Of a stretch of DNA of 64,000 bases, positions 7,986 through 18,100 are shown piece after piece. Source of the stretch: Acidimicrobiales bacterium. Its GTDB lineage: Bacteria > Actinomycetota > Acidimicrobiia > Acidimicrobiales > RAAP-2. The position numbers and the translations under genes are program-made. The notes beneath the pieces were generated by a model. It did not search any database, was not told the origin of the DNA, and was given only the letters and a program-made list of their open reading frames with translations. The stretch lies in NCBI GenBank assembly GCA_025351385.1, contig JANXWA010000003.1, forward strand, positions 1 through 64,000. Direction: 5' to 3'. Positions within the stretch are counted from its first letter, which is position 1. Every line of letters starts with the position of its first letter.

Positions 7986-8734
7986 CAGCGAAGGACCTCC
8001 AGGACCGCGTTGACGAGAGCCGCGACCGCGTCGACTGGAACCAGGTGGCCCACGCCGTCGAGCGTCGTCATCGTGCAGGGAACGTGGAGCAGGGACGCCG
8101 ATCGGCGGGCGATCTCGAGCGGGACCTCACGGTCGTTCGTGCCCCACACGAGAGCGACCGGGACGGTGATGCGATCGAGCTCGTCCTCGTAGCTCTCGTT
8201 GACCGTCGCCACCAGGACCTGGCGCATGACGCCCGAGGCGGCGCGGTAGTCCGCCGACCCGTACTTCTGGCGAGCCGCCTCCATTCGGCGCTCGTCAATC
8301 ATGCCGCGATCGTGGAGCCAACGGATCGCGCGAAAGGCCCGGGGCGACGTGACCGACGGGGCGAGGCGCACCAACGGGACGCCCGTGAGGAGGAGCGACC
8401 GCACCAGTTCGGGGTGGTCAGCCGCAATGACCGTGGCGACCCGACCGCCAAAGGAGTGGCCCACCAGCACGACCGGCCCGTCGGCGAGGTCCGCCAGCGC
8501 CGGCGCCACGAGCTTCGCGTACTGCCGGGCGCCGCCGGCAACCACGGGCGGCGACGACGAGCCGAAACCGGGCAGGTCGAGGGCGACCGAGGCGACGCCC
8601 CGTTCGGCGAGCCGGGTGGCGGCTTCGTCGAAGTCCTGGGCGCGCCGGCCCCAACCGTGGAGCCACACCACCTGGACCGGGCCAACGCCGTAGGGCTCCC
8701 CAAAGAGATTTCCGTCGCCGTAGGCACGCAGCAC
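7985..8734 (-). CDS. alpha/beta hydrolase
   Basis: 249 aa. HGWG oxyanion region (26-29), nucleophile elbow GHSFGG with Ser94, catalytic Asp in WGTNDREVP near residue 197 and His in GVGHLVP near 228. Single-domain hydrolase of usual size, cytosolic (no signal peptide). First gene of the hydrolase-murF-ddl transcription unit; its TGA overlaps the murF ATG by one base. Start is the GTG at 8734, with TAACCT 6 nt upstream. Substrate cannot be told; the family includes esterases, lactonases and haloperoxidase-like proteins. Confidence 0.88.
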   Translation of the reverse strand: MLRAYGDGNLFGEPYGVGPVQVVWLHGWGRRAQDFDEAATRLAERGVASVALDLPGFGSSSPPVVAGGARQYAKLVAPALADLADGPVVLVGHSFGGRVATVIAADHPELVRSLLLTGVPLVRLAPSVTSPRAFRAIRWLHDRGMIDERRMEAARQKYGSADYRAASGVMRQVLVATVNESYEDELDRITVPVALVWGTNDREVPLEIARRSASLLHVPCTMTTLDGVGHLVPVDAVAALVNAVLEVLR

Positions 8735-8740
8735 GCCTTC

Positions 8741-8746
8741 AGGTTA
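8741..8746 (-). promoter_or_regulatory. -10 element of hydrolase-murF-ddl
   Basis: TAACCT on the minus strand, 6 nt before GTG 8734. It would drive a leaderless message for the cell-wall operon. Confidence 0.5.
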
Positions 8747-8786
8747 CCGACCCGCCTTCGCCCTCGTGAGCGTCACTCGGTACCGG

Positions 8787-8792
8787 TAGCGT
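8787..8792 (+). promoter_or_regulatory. candidate -10 of the UvrD-like gene
   Basis: TAGCGT, 10 nt before ATG 8803, which would leave a leader of about 3 nt. Confidence 0.35.
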
Positions 8793-8802
8793 CAGAGTCA
8801 CC

Positions 8803-10422
8803 ATGAGTGACGAGACGACTTTCTCCGACGGACTGCTCGTCGGGCTCACGCCCGAGCAGCGCGAGGCCGTGATGTCGCCCGGTCGCCGACTGCTCGTGCG
8901 CGCCACCGCTGGATCGGGCAAGACCCACGTCCTCACACTGCGCATCCAGCGCCGGATCGCCGACCAGGAGGTCGCCTCGGACCAGGTGCTCGCGATGACC
9001 TTCACGCGAAAGGCCGGCGACGAACTGCGCAAACGTCTCTTTCGCGCCGGGATCCGCGACCTGCGCGCGGGCACGTTCCACCGCACCGCATTGACGATCG
9101 TCACCCAGTATCGAGAGGACCATCACCTGAAGCCCCTCGCCATCGAGGCGAGCCGTCGACGTCTCGTCACCGCGCTCGCCACCCAGCTCCGAGCGAGCGG
9201 CGACCTCGTGCTCGAGGACTGGCAGCTGCCGCGCATCGAACAAGAAGTGGGGTGGGCGCTCAGCCAGGGATTCAACGGCGCCCTCTACGCCAAGGCCGCC
9301 CGCAAGCTCCGCCGCGACGCGCCGCTTGCGCCGGCTCAGTTCGCCGACCTGCTCGACCGCTACGTGGGGCTCTGTCGCAGCCGGGGCGTGCTCGACTTCG
9401 ACCTCTTATTGAGCGAGGCGATCACCCTGCTGCGCGACGAGCCCGACGTGCTCGCGTCATTCCGGCACCGAAACAAATCGCTCTACGTCGACGAGACCCA
9501 GGACATGAACCCGCTCCAGTTCATGCTCCTACGCCAAATGGCCGGCGACGACCCGGACCTGTTCTGCGTGGGCGACCCGAATCAGTCGATCTACGGTTTC
9601 AACGGAGCCAATCCGCAGCTGCTGAACGAGATCGTGCGCACGTGGCCCGATACGGTGGTCCTCGACCTCACGCGCAACCATCGTTCCACCGCCGACATCA
9701 TCGAGGTCGCGAACACGCTCCTCGAGGACGGCGCACAGGGTATTACCCCGGCCAAGCACGACGGCGACGTCCCGATGGTGCGCTCCTACAACACCGACGC
9801 CGAAGAGGCCCAGCACGTGGCCACCTGGCTCTCCGCCAAGCACCAACCGGGCAGCCCGTGGCGGTCGATGGCCGTGCTCGCGCGCACTAACGCGCAACTC
9901 GAACTCGTCGCGAGCCACCTCGACGCCGCCAACATCCCGAACGAACGTCGCGGCCCCGAGCACTCCCCGGCCTCAGACCTGTTCAACGCGCCCGAGACGT
10001 CCAGCCGACGCCTCGACGACGACCACCGCGACGCGGTGGCACTATCGACGATCCACCGGGCCAAGGGCCTCGAATTCCATCACGTCGCCGCGATCGGCTG
10101 GGCCGAGGGCCAACTGCCCAACTACAACGCGACGACCGACGCCGAACTGGCCGAGGAGCAGCGACTCGCCTACGTGGCCCTCAGTCGCGCCGAGAACTCT
10201 CTGCTGATCACGTGGAGTCGGGGCCGCAACGACCCTCGCTACCCGGACCGGTCACCCTCTCGATTCCTCGCCCCCATCGAGGAGGCGATCCGCGCGATTG
10301 ACGCTCGCAACGCGCCGCTGACGGGCGAGGCCCGAAAGGCCCGCCTCGCCGCCATCCGCGCCGAACTGGAGTCCTCCGAGGCGCTCGCCGCGCCGCGGGG
10401 ATCGCCGACGTTGCGCGAGTGA
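8803..10422 (+). CDS. UvrD/Rep-family helicase lacking the 2B subdomain
   Basis: SF1A ATP-dependent DNA helicase, 539 aa. Motifs: Walker A ATAGSGKT (34-41), Ia MTFTRKAG, DETQD of motif II (about 230-234), GDPNQSIYGF of motif III (about 256-266), LTRNHRST of motif IV, TIHRAKGLE of motif V (about 415-423) and VALSRAE of motif VI (about 457-463). UvrD, Rep and PcrA are about 670-720 aa. Here only about 45 residues separate the RTN motif from motif V, so the roughly 150-residue 2B subdomain inserted there is missing. 2B is regulatory in Rep, so this may be a constitutively active minimal form. Role in repair or replication is inferred. The frame is intact. Confidence 0.87.
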   Translation: MSDETTFSDGLLVGLTPEQREAVMSPGRRLLVRATAGSGKTHVLTLRIQRRIADQEVASDQVLAMTFTRKAGDELRKRLFRAGIRDLRAGTFHRTALTIVTQYREDHHLKPLAIEASRRRLVTALATQLRASGDLVLEDWQLPRIEQEVGWALSQGFNGALYAKAARKLRRDAPLAPAQFADLLDRYVGLCRSRGVLDFDLLLSEAITLLRDEPDVLASFRHRNKSLYVDETQDMNPLQFMLLRQMAGDDPDLFCVGDPNQSIYGFNGANPQLLNEIVRTWPDTVVLDLTRNHRSTADIIEVANTLLEDGAQGITPAKHDGDVPMVRSYNTDAEEAQHVATWLSAKHQPGSPWRSMAVLARTNAQLELVASHLDAANIPNERRGPEHSPASDLFNAPETSSRRLDDDHRDAVALSTIHRAKGLEFHHVAAIGWAEGQLPNYNATTDAELAEEQRLAYVALSRAENSLLITWSRGRNDPRYPDRSPSRFLAPIEEAIRAIDARNAPLTGEARKARLAAIRAELESSEALAAPRGSPTLRE

Positions 10423-10430
10423 CCCGGCGG

Positions 10431-10436
10431 TATAGT
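10431..10436 (+). promoter_or_regulatory. candidate -10 of the aldolase/TPP operon
   Basis: TATAGT, 32 bp before ATG 10469, leaving a leader of roughly 26 nt with a G-rich ribosome-binding stretch (GGGGG) before the start. Confidence 0.45.
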
Positions 10437-10468
10437 TCGCAGCAACGACGAGTTCCGGGGGTTCGACC

Positions 10469-11263
10469 ATGACCGACGTGGCAGACCGCACAGCGGGCCA
10501 GCGCCGTCGGGCCCTGAAGGGACCGCCGTCCTTCGACACCCTCGAGGCCGAGCGCCGCCACCGCAAGGAGCGTCTCGCGGGGGCACTGCGCATCTTCGGG
10601 CGCCTCGGCTTCTCCGAGGGCGTGGCCGGCCACATCACCGCGCGCGACCCCGAGCGGCTCGACCACTTCTGGGTCAACCCCTTCGCGATGAACTTTCGCC
10701 ACGTCCGGGTGTCGGACCTGATCCTCGTTAGTCACGAGGGCGAGGTCGTCGAGGGTGAGGGGGCCGTCAACCGGGCCGCGTTCGTCATCCACTCGGCGGT
10801 CCACGCCGCCCGGCCCGACGTGGTCGCCGCGGCTCACGCCCACTCTCTCTACGGAAAGGCCTTCTCGTCCCTGGGCCGCACCCTCGACCCGATCACCCAG
10901 GACGCCTGCGTCTTTTACGAGGACCACTCGCTCGTCACCGAGGGCGGTGGAAGGGTCGCCTTCGACGAGGAGAGCGGCCGGGCGATCGCCCAGGGCCTCG
11001 GCCAGCGAAAGGCCGCCATCCACCAGAACCATGGGCTGTTCACCGTCGGCCAGACCGTCGACGAGGCGGCGTGGTGGTTCATCACGATGGAACGGACCTG
11101 CCAGGCGCAGTTGATCGCCGAAGCGGCGGGCACTCCGATACACGTCGATGCCGCGAACGCGCGCTACACGAGGGACCAGACGGGGTTCCCCTTGGCGGGA
11201 TGGTTCTCCTTCCAGCCGCTCTGGGACGACATCGTACGAACCGACCCCGAACTCTTCGACTAA
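10469..11263 (+). CDS. class II aldolase/adducin family protein
   Basis: 264 aa. The class II aldolase fold binds a divalent metal through His residues: HAH at 123-125 in AAHAHSLYGK and His188 in HQNHGLF are visible, and the N-terminal half carries the GHITARDPE substrate loop. Such enzymes retro-aldolise phosphorylated sugars or act as decarboxylases and 3-keto-acid aldolases. It is followed after 35 bp by a TPP-dependent decarboxylase/synthase-like gene, so both may act on the same 2-keto or hydroxy acid. Substrate not deducible. Length normal. Confidence 0.88.
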   Translation: MTDVADRTAGQRRRALKGPPSFDTLEAERRHRKERLAGALRIFGRLGFSEGVAGHITARDPERLDHFWVNPFAMNFRHVRVSDLILVSHEGEVVEGEGAVNRAAFVIHSAVHAARPDVVAAAHAHSLYGKAFSSLGRTLDPITQDACVFYEDHSLVTEGGGRVAFDEESGRAIAQGLGQRKAAIHQNHGLFTVGQTVDEAAWWFITMERTCQAQLIAEAAGTPIHVDAANARYTRDQTGFPLAGWFSFQPLWDDIVRTDPELFD

Positions 11264-11298
11264 GTCCAACATCCCCCAGCAGTGATCGAGAGGCTTTC

Positions 11299-12855
11299 AT
11301 GAACGGTGCCCACGCGCTGCTCGCCACGTTGCGAGCGAACGGCGTCACGACCTGCTTCGCCAATCCCGGCACCACGGAGATGCACGTGGTCGCGGCCCTC
11401 GACGACTTCAACGACGTGCGAGGGGTCCTCTGCCTCTTCGAGGGAGTGGCGACCGGCGCCGCCGACGGCTTCGCCCGGGTGAGTGGCACTCCGGCGGCGA
11501 CGCTCCTGCACTTGGGCCCGGGGCTCGCCAACGGGTGGGCCAACCTGCACAACGCGCGCCGCGCCAGGTCGCCGCTCGTGAACGTCGTGGGTGACCACGC
11601 GACGCACCACGGTGCGCTCGACGCACCACTCCAGAGTGACATCGCCTCGGTCGCCTCGGCGCTCGAGGGCTGGGTCGGGCGACCCACCCGATCCGACGAC
11701 CTGGCCGACGTCACCGCCCAGGCGGTCCACGCCGCCTACGGTCCCCCAGGGCGGGTCGCCACGCTGATCGTGCCCTCGGACGTCGCGTGGGACGATCTCT
11801 CGAGCCCGCCCACGACGTGGCCCGTGCTCGCACGCGACGTCCTGCGAGCGCCCGACGAGGCCCAATTGCGTCGGGCGCTTGATCTCCTGCGCACCAAGCG
11901 AGCGGCGCTGTTGGTCGGTGGTCCAGCCGTAGACGCCGAGCAGCTCGACCTCGCGGCGCGCATCGCCGCCACGACGTCGTGCCGGGTCGTCATGGAGACC
12001 TTCCCCGCGATCACCGATCGCGGCGCGGGCGTCTACCGGCCCGAGCACCTGATCTACCTGAGCGAGTTCGCCATCGCTCAGTTGGCCGACCTCGACGCCG
12101 TGATATTGGTCGGCGCGAAGGATCCGGTCGGCTTCTTCGCCTACCCCGGCGTGGCCAGTCGGCTGACCCCCGCGGGTTGCGAGGTCGTCACGGTCGCCCC
12201 GCCCGGCACGGACACCGCGGCGGCGCTCTCGTACCTCGTCGACGGCCTCGACGCCCCGACGCTCGGTCCCGAGGCCGGTGAACGAGTGGACGTGCCGTCG
12301 GGGGAACTCACGAGCCGCATGCTGGCCGCCGCCATCGGCGCCACCATGCCCGAGGGGCTGATCGTCTCGGACGAGTCCACCACCGGCGGACTGCACCTCT
12401 CGGGGGCGACGAGGTTCTCGCCGCCGCACCGCTGGATGACCCTGACTGGCGGCTCGATCGGGATGGGCCTGCCGGTCGCGCTCGGCGCGGCCATTGCCAG
12501 TGGAGGGCGCGTGCTGGCGATCCAGTCGGACGGCGCGATGATGTACACGCCACAGGCCCTGTGGACGATGGCCCGAGAGGGACTCGACGTCACGGTCGTC
12601 GCCCTGTCGAACCGCAGCTACGCCGTGCTCGAGATGGAGCTTCGTCGGATCCACCCCGACAACGAGGGCACGCCCAGCGCGCGCCTGCTCGAGCTCGACC
12701 ATCCGGCCATCGACCTCGCCGCTCTCGCGACGTCGCTCGGCGTACCGAGCGTGCGCGTGACCACGGCCGACGAGCTTGTCGTGGCCCTTCGACGCTCCTA
12801 CGCCACGCCGGGGCCGATGTTCATCGAGGCCATGCTGCCCCGGGGCATCAACTAG
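11299..12855 (+). CDS. acetolactate-synthase-like TPP-dependent enzyme
   Basis: 518 aa, three-domain TPP enzyme. The N-terminal Pyr domain has ANPGTTEMH and the catalytic Glu48 in LFEGVATGAADG; a central domain follows; the PP domain carries the cofactor motif QSDGAMMYTP (from about residue 409) ending in the Asn of ALSNRSY. The sequence is very like the family annotated as PRK07586, a branch of acetolactate synthases and benzoylformate-type decarboxylases that lacks a small regulatory subunit, and none is encoded next to it. The ATG at 11299 has GAGAGG about 6 nt upstream. A longer reading from 11071 is rejected because it overlaps the aldolase gene. Probably catabolic rather than the branched-chain amino-acid enzyme. 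Confidence 0.87.
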   Translation: MNGAHALLATLRANGVTTCFANPGTTEMHVVAALDDFNDVRGVLCLFEGVATGAADGFARVSGTPAATLLHLGPGLANGWANLHNARRARSPLVNVVGDHATHHGALDAPLQSDIASVASALEGWVGRPTRSDDLADVTAQAVHAAYGPPGRVATLIVPSDVAWDDLSSPPTTWPVLARDVLRAPDEAQLRRALDLLRTKRAALLVGGPAVDAEQLDLAARIAATTSCRVVMETFPAITDRGAGVYRPEHLIYLSEFAIAQLADLDAVILVGAKDPVGFFAYPGVASRLTPAGCEVVTVAPPGTDTAAALSYLVDGLDAPTLGPEAGERVDVPSGELTSRMLAAAIGATMPEGLIVSDESTTGGLHLSGATRFSPPHRWMTLTGGSIGMGLPVALGAAIASGGRVLAIQSDGAMMYTPQALWTMAREGLDVTVVALSNRSYAVLEMELRRIHPDNEGTPSARLLELDHPAIDLAALATSLGVPSVRVTTADELVVALRRSYATPGPMFIEAMLPRGIN

Positions 12856-13613
12856 ATCGTGAACTCACCGACGACGGGCGCGTGGTCCGAGGGCTTCTCG
12901 CCCTTTCGCGCGTCGCGGTCGACGAAGCTGCTCGTGGCCCTCTCGACCAGCGCCTCGTCGACGTAGAGCAGGTCGATGCGCAGCCCCCACCCGCGGTGGA
13001 ACGAGCCGTTGCGGTAGTCCCACCACGAGTAGCACGGGTCGTTCGGGTGCATCGAGCGCGTGAGGTCAACCAGGCCGGTCGCCTCGAGGGCGCGCAGCGC
13101 CGCGCGCTCGGGCTCGCTCACGTGGGTCGCGCCCTCGAAGAGGGCCGGGTTGTAGCAGTCGAGGTCGGCCGGCGCCACGTTGAAGTCTCCCCCGACGACG
13201 ATGTGGGTCGCGCGGTCGCGCCGCTCCACGAGGTCACGCAGCGCAGCGAGCCAGCGGAGCTTGTAGGCGTAGTGCGGGTCATCGATGGCGCGGCCGTTGG
13301 GGACGTAGCACGAGTAGACGCGCACGCCGCCGCAGGTCGCGCCGATGATCCGGGCCTCGGGATCGCCGTCGCCGAAGCCGCGCTCCACGTCCTCCAGGCC
13401 CACCCGTGACAGCACCGCCACGCCGTTCCACTGGCCCTGGCCGTAGTGGGCCGCGTCGTAACCGAGGTCGGCGAGCGCTTGGAACGGGAACTTGGCGTCA
13501 GTCTGCTTGGTCTCCTGGATCAACAGCACGTCGGGACTCTTCTCGATCAGCCACGCCTCGACGCGGGGCCACCGGGCCGTCAACGAGTTGACGTTCCAGG
13601 TGGAGACGATCAC
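12852..13613 (-). CDS. xth: exodeoxyribonuclease III
   Basis: AP endonuclease / 3'-5' exonuclease of the exonuclease-endonuclease-phosphatase fold, 253 aa, cytosolic, base-excision repair. Visible: STWNVNS with the metal-binding Asn, LLIQETK with the metal Glu, YSCYVPNG, GGDFNVAP, GLRIDLLYV and the C-terminal SDHAPV with catalytic Asp-His. Length is usual. Its ATG overlaps the stop of fabZ by 4 bp, making it the last gene of the kgd operon. The stop shares the palindrome CTAG with the stop of the convergent TPP-enzyme gene. Confidence 0.95.
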   Translation of the reverse strand: MIVSTWNVNSLTARWPRVEAWLIEKSPDVLLIQETKQTDAKFPFQALADLGYDAAHYGQGQWNGVAVLSRVGLEDVERGFGDGDPEARIIGATCGGVRVYSCYVPNGRAIDDPHYAYKLRWLAALRDLVERRDRATHIVVGGDFNVAPADLDCYNPALFEGATHVSEPERAALRALEATGLVDLTRSMHPNDPCYSWWDYRNGSFHRGWGLRIDLLYVDEALVERATSSFVDRDARKGEKPSDHAPVVGEFTI

Positions 13614-14044
13614 GTCGCGTCAGCCAGGATGAACAAGAGGTCCGACTCGACAGCGACCTGGCCGTGGACCGACGCGACACCGTGGCCCTTCCCGCCCCGG
13701 GCCGAGAGACGGGTCATCTCGCATTCGAGCAGGACCTTGTCACCGGGCAGGACCTGGCGACGAAAACGGGCGTGCTCGATGCCTCCGAAGAGGGGCAACC
13801 GACCGGCGTACCTGGGATCGGCGAGCACCGCCACCGCCCCGCACTGGGCCAGTGATTCGAGCAACAAGACGCCCGGGGTCGTCGGTCGGCCCGGGAAGTG
13901 GCCGGGGAAGAACCACTCGTCGCCCGTGAGCGTCCACAGGCCGCTGGCGCGCACGCCGGGCTCGATGCTGATCATCGTGTCGAGGAGTAGGAACGGGGGC
14001 CGATGGGGCAGCCAGTCGCTCGGCGTCATCGATAGTTCACTCAT
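13610..14044 (-). CDS. fabZ: FabZ-like 3-hydroxyacyl-ACP dehydratase
   Basis: 144-aa hot-dog fold protein. HRPPFLLLD (14-22) and WFFPGHFPGRPTTPGV, with the catalytic His49 and Glu63 (LLLESLAQ), match FabZ, which dehydrates 3-hydroxyacyl-ACP in fatty-acid elongation. It starts at an ATG overlapping the stop of the upstream NYN nuclease gene by 4 bp and overlaps xth at its end by 4 bp. Its place between two nuclease genes, away from other fab genes, is unusual. It may serve an accessory acyl pathway, since many actinobacteria use HadABC in type II synthesis; this is inference. Confidence 0.88.
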   Translation of the reverse strand: MSELSMTPSDWLPHRPPFLLLDTMISIEPGVRASGLWTLTGDEWFFPGHFPGRPTTPGVLLLESLAQCGAVAVLADPRYAGRLPLFGGIEHARFRRQVLPGDKVLLECEMTRLSARGGKGHGVASVHGQVAVESDLLFILADAT

Positions 14045-15129
14045 AGCAGCGCCAACTCCGCGATCCGTCGTTCCACGTCGACGGTAACCAGTCGGAAGTG
14101 CCGACGGTCACCCCGATTCAAGACGTCGCGGGCCCGCGCCGGCGCCGGGTCACCCAGCAGTGTCGTCGGGGCGTAGCACTCGATCAGCTGGCCGTTCTTC
14201 AGGGCCACCTTGATGACCGCGCCATGGGAGGTGAACGCCGTGACCTCGCCCTCGAGCCGGGCCCCGAGGCGGTGCGAACTGCGAAACAGCGTGAACTCGG
14301 CCTCCGGGTTGACGGGGTGGCGACCCCGTCGCAGGGCGACCGCCGGCACGGGGATCGGCGGCGCGGGCGACGTCTTGGCGGTGCGCTTGGCGGGGGCCTT
14401 AGTCGCGGCCCTCTCGGACAACCTCTTCTCGGGCACCTTCTTCTCCGGCGCCTTCTTGGCCGCCCCCGCGCGCTTCGAGGCCTTCTTCGCGGTCGGCTCG
14501 TCGACCTTCTTCGTCGACGCCTCTTCGGTCTTCGTCGATTTCCGGACCGCTTTCGAGGGCGCCTTGGGTGCCTTCACCGGCGCCTTCTTCGCCGGCGCTC
14601 GCGCGGCCTTGACGGGCGTCAGCGTCGTGCCGATGGCCGGCTTGGCGCCGTTGGCCAACGTCACGGACAGCTTCTTCACCGCGCGAGTCGACTTCGTTCC
14701 GCGCACGGGCAACCGCGGCGTGAAGACCCAGCCGACGCCGTGCACCGGCTTGCCGCCGATCAAACGACCACTGTCGAAGAGCCACGGGTAGTCGTCGTGG
14801 AACTCCTGGAAGGAGTCGTTGGAGAGCACGACGCCATTGATGCGGTCGGCAATCTTCAAGATGAAAGCGTCGCCGCGGCCGACGGCGCCGGCGGGGGGCG
14901 TCACGATCTCGCCGGCCAGTTCAGCCTCTTTGAACCGCTCGCGTTCGCCCGGGGCCACGCGGTGCGCGAAGCTCGCGTCGGCCACCACGATCATCTCAGC
15001 GTTCGGGTTCTCGTCGAGAAAGGCGCGCACCGCCTCGTCGAGCTGTACGAGGCTCGGGATCACCCGGCCCTCGGTCGCGAAGTTCGATCCGTCGACGACT
15101 ACGCGCAGTCGCACCTTGACGGGGGTCAC
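14041..15129 (-). CDS. NYN-domain ribonuclease with K/A-rich linker and S1-like end
   Basis: 362 aa in three parts. Residues 5-150 look like a Zc3h12a/NYN PIN-type RNase: VVVDGSNF with Asp13 and Asn16, VVADASF with Asp51, GRGDAFI with Asp87 and LSNDSFQEF with Asp105 form an acidic metal site. Residues about 155-260 are a basic, low-complexity Lys/Ala/Pro linker (KKAPVKAPKAP-type repeats). Residues about 275-362 look like an S1/OB RNA-binding domain (RLGARLEGEVTAFTSHGAVI). Predicted to bind and cut RNA in the cytosol. Starts with 4-bp overlap to kgd and ends with 4-bp overlap to fabZ. Target RNA unknown. Confidence 0.8.
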   Translation of the reverse strand: MTPVKVRLRVVVDGSNFATEGRVIPSLVQLDEAVRAFLDENPNAEMIVVADASFAHRVAPGERERFKEAELAGEIVTPPAGAVGRGDAFILKIADRINGVVLSNDSFQEFHDDYPWLFDSGRLIGGKPVHGVGWVFTPRLPVRGTKSTRAVKKLSVTLANGAKPAIGTTLTPVKAARAPAKKAPVKAPKAPSKAVRKSTKTEEASTKKVDEPTAKKASKRAGAAKKAPEKKVPEKRLSERAATKAPAKRTAKTSPAPPIPVPAVALRRGRHPVNPEAEFTLFRSSHRLGARLEGEVTAFTSHGAVIKVALKNGQLIECYAPTTLLGDPAPARARDVLNRGDRRHFRLVTVDVERRIAELALL

Positions 15130-18100
15130 AGGACGGCCCGGTCGAGGAGATCGGCCTGTTCGGCGGCGTGCACGAGCCCGCTGCCGGTCGCGGGACTCGC
15201 GGACTCGGCGCGCGCGACGTGGCGAACCTTGGCGCCGCGGAACTGGTCGTGCATCTGACGGTGCACGAAGGGCCAGGCCCCCATGTTCTCAGGCTCCTCC
15301 TGGAGCCAGACGATCTCGTCGAGCCGTGGATAGTCAGCGAGCACGGCCGCCAGGTTCTCGCCCGGCCAGGGGTAGAGCTGCTCGACCCGGATGACGGCGA
15401 CCGTCAACGCCCCGGCCTCGTCGCGCTTGGCGATCGCCTCGTGGGCGACCTTGCCGGTCGCGAGCACCGCGCGCGTGACGGACGTCACGTCCACCCGGTC
15501 ATTGAGGACGGTCTGGAACGATCCGCCCTCGAATGCTGCGAGCGGTGAGCGCGTGGCCACGGCGCGCAGCATCGACTTCGGGGTAAAGACGATCAACGGC
15601 GTCGGGTGGTCGCGCACCACCTGGCTGCGCAAGAGGTGGAAGTACTGGGCCGACGTCGTCGGCTGGGCGACGCGCATGTTGTTGCGCGCGCACAGCGAAA
15701 GGAACCGCTCGATGCGGCCGCTCGAGTGCTCAGGACCCTGGCCCTCGTAGCCGTGGGGCAGCAACATCACCAGGCCGGCCAACTGTCCCCACTTGTCCTC
15801 GGCGGCGACGAGGAAGTTGTCGATGATGATCTCGGCACCGTTCATGAAGTCGCCGAACTGCGCCTCCCACATCACGAGCGACCGCAGGGCCTCGACCGAG
15901 TAGCCGTACTCGAAGCCCAGTGCCGCGTACTCGCTCAAGAAGGAGTCGCGCACGGTGAAGAAGCCGTCCGCGCCCATGCTCGCCAGCGGCACGAACTGGG
16001 TGCCGTCCACGTAGTCAATGAGCGCGGCGTGACGCTGCGAGAACGTGCCGCGACGCGAGTCCTGACCGGTCAGACGGACGTTGACGCCCTCGGTCACGAG
16101 CGAACCGATGGCCAGCGCCTCGCCGAGCGCCCAGTCGACCTCGCCTGATTCGAGCAGCGCGACACGCTGGGCGAACTGGCGCTCCAATTTGGGATGGATC
16201 GTGAACCCGGCCGGGGCCGTCACCGTCGCAGCCGCGATCTTCAGCAGGTCGCCGCGCTCGACACCAGTCGGCGGGGCCGGTCCGTCAACGGGCACCTCGG
16301 CGACGGGTACGCCGTCGAGCTCGGGCACGGGCACCGTGCGGACCTCGTCGAGAACGCTCTGCAACCGGGCGTTGAAGTCGTTCAACGCCTCCTCGGCCTG
16401 CTCGATGGAGAGGTCACCGCGACGCACGAGGGTCTCGGTGTAGATCTTTCGCACCGAGCGCATCTGGTCGATGATCTTGTACATCTGGGGCTGGGTGTAG
16501 CTGGGGTCGTCGCCCTCGTTGTGCCCGAAGCGCCGGTAGCAGACAATGTCGACGACCACGTCGCGGTGGAAGGTCTCACGGTAGTCGTAGGCGAGGCGCG
16601 TGGCCCGGGCGCAGGCCTCGGGGTCGTCGCCGTTCACGTGGAAGATCGGCGCCTGGATCATCTTGGCGACGTCGGTCGGGTAGAAGCTGGAGCGAGCGGA
16701 GTCCGGCGCGGTCGTGAAGCCGACCTGATTGTTGATCACGAGGTGGATCGCGCCGCCGACGTGGTACCCCGACAGCTGGGACATGTTGAGCGTCTCGGCG
16801 ACGACACCCTGACCCGCGAAGGCCGCGTCGCCGTGGATCAGGATCGCGAGGTAGGGGTAGTGGCCCTCGGCCTGGTGCACCGTCGTGACGGCGCTCGGGC
16901 GAAGCACCAGGTCCTGCTTGGCCCGCACGATGCCCTCGACGACGGGGCTCACGGCCTCGAGGTGCGAGGGGTTCGACGCCATCGAGACCTCGATCGTGGC
17001 GCCGCGCGGATTCTTGAAGGCGCCGCGGGCGCCTTTGTGATACTTCACGTCGCCGCTGCCTTGGACGCTCTCGGGGTCGAGGTTGCCCTCGAACTCGGAG
17101 AAGATCTCGCTGTAGGACTTGCCGACCACGTTCGCCAACACGTTCAGCCGACCGCGGTGGGCCATGCCGATGACCGCCTCGCGGGTTCCCTGGTCGGCCG
17201 CGACGTCGAGGATCGTCTGCAGGGCCACGATCGTCGACTCACCGCCCTCGAGTCCGAAGCGCTTCTGACCGACGTAGCGCGAATGCAGGAATCGCTCGAA
17301 GACCTCGGCCTCGTTGAGCGCCTCGAGAACCCGGTGTTGCTCTTCGACGCTGACGACGGGACTGACGCCCTCCACCCGCTCCTGGATCCATCGCTTCTGG
17401 GCCGGGTCCATGATGTGGCCGTACTCGATGCCGATCGTGCGACAGTAGGCCTCGCGAAGTATCGCCAGGATCTCCTCCAAGGTCGCCTCGCTACGTCCCG
17501 CGAGCCCGTCGACGACGAAGGTGCGTTGCAGGTCCCATATGGTGAGCCCGTAGTTCGCGAGGTCCAACTCGGCGTGCAGCGCCGGCGGCTCGCTGTGCAG
17601 CGGGTCTAGGTGCGCGTTCAAGTGGCCGCGCACCCGGTACATGTTGATCAGCTCTTGGACGCGGATCTGCTTCAGGGTCCGCTCGGCGTCGCCCTCGCCG
17701 ACTGGGGGGTTGCGGTCCTTCGCCCAGCGGGCCGGCTCATAGGGAATTCCGAGCGATGCGAAGGCCTCGTCGTAGAAGTCGTGCTCCCCCGTCAGGCACT
17801 CGGCGACGTACTTCAAGAACAGGCCGGACTCTGCACCCTGAATGATGCGGTGGTCGTAGGTCGAGGTGAGCGTCATGACCTTTCCCACACCCAGCTCGGC
17901 CAGCGCGCGCGGATCGGCCGCCTCGAACCCGGCCGGCCAGTTGAGCGACCCTACTCCGAAGATCGCGCCCTGGCCGGGCATCAGGCGAGGCACCGATTGG
18001 ACCGTGCCGAGCGTGCCGGGATTGGTGAGCGAGACCGTCGCCCCGACGAAGTCGTCGGCCCCGAAACTTGCGTGGTGGACCTTTCGCACCAGGTCCTCGT

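Noticed and set aside
11260-12702. 480-codon open frame antisense to the TPP enzyme gene
   Set aside because: Arg/Gly/His-rich translation typical of antisense shadows; no domain; would also cross the aldolase/TPP boundary.
16194-17609. 471-codon open frame antisense to kgd
   Set aside because: Shadow of a long, well-recognised gene.
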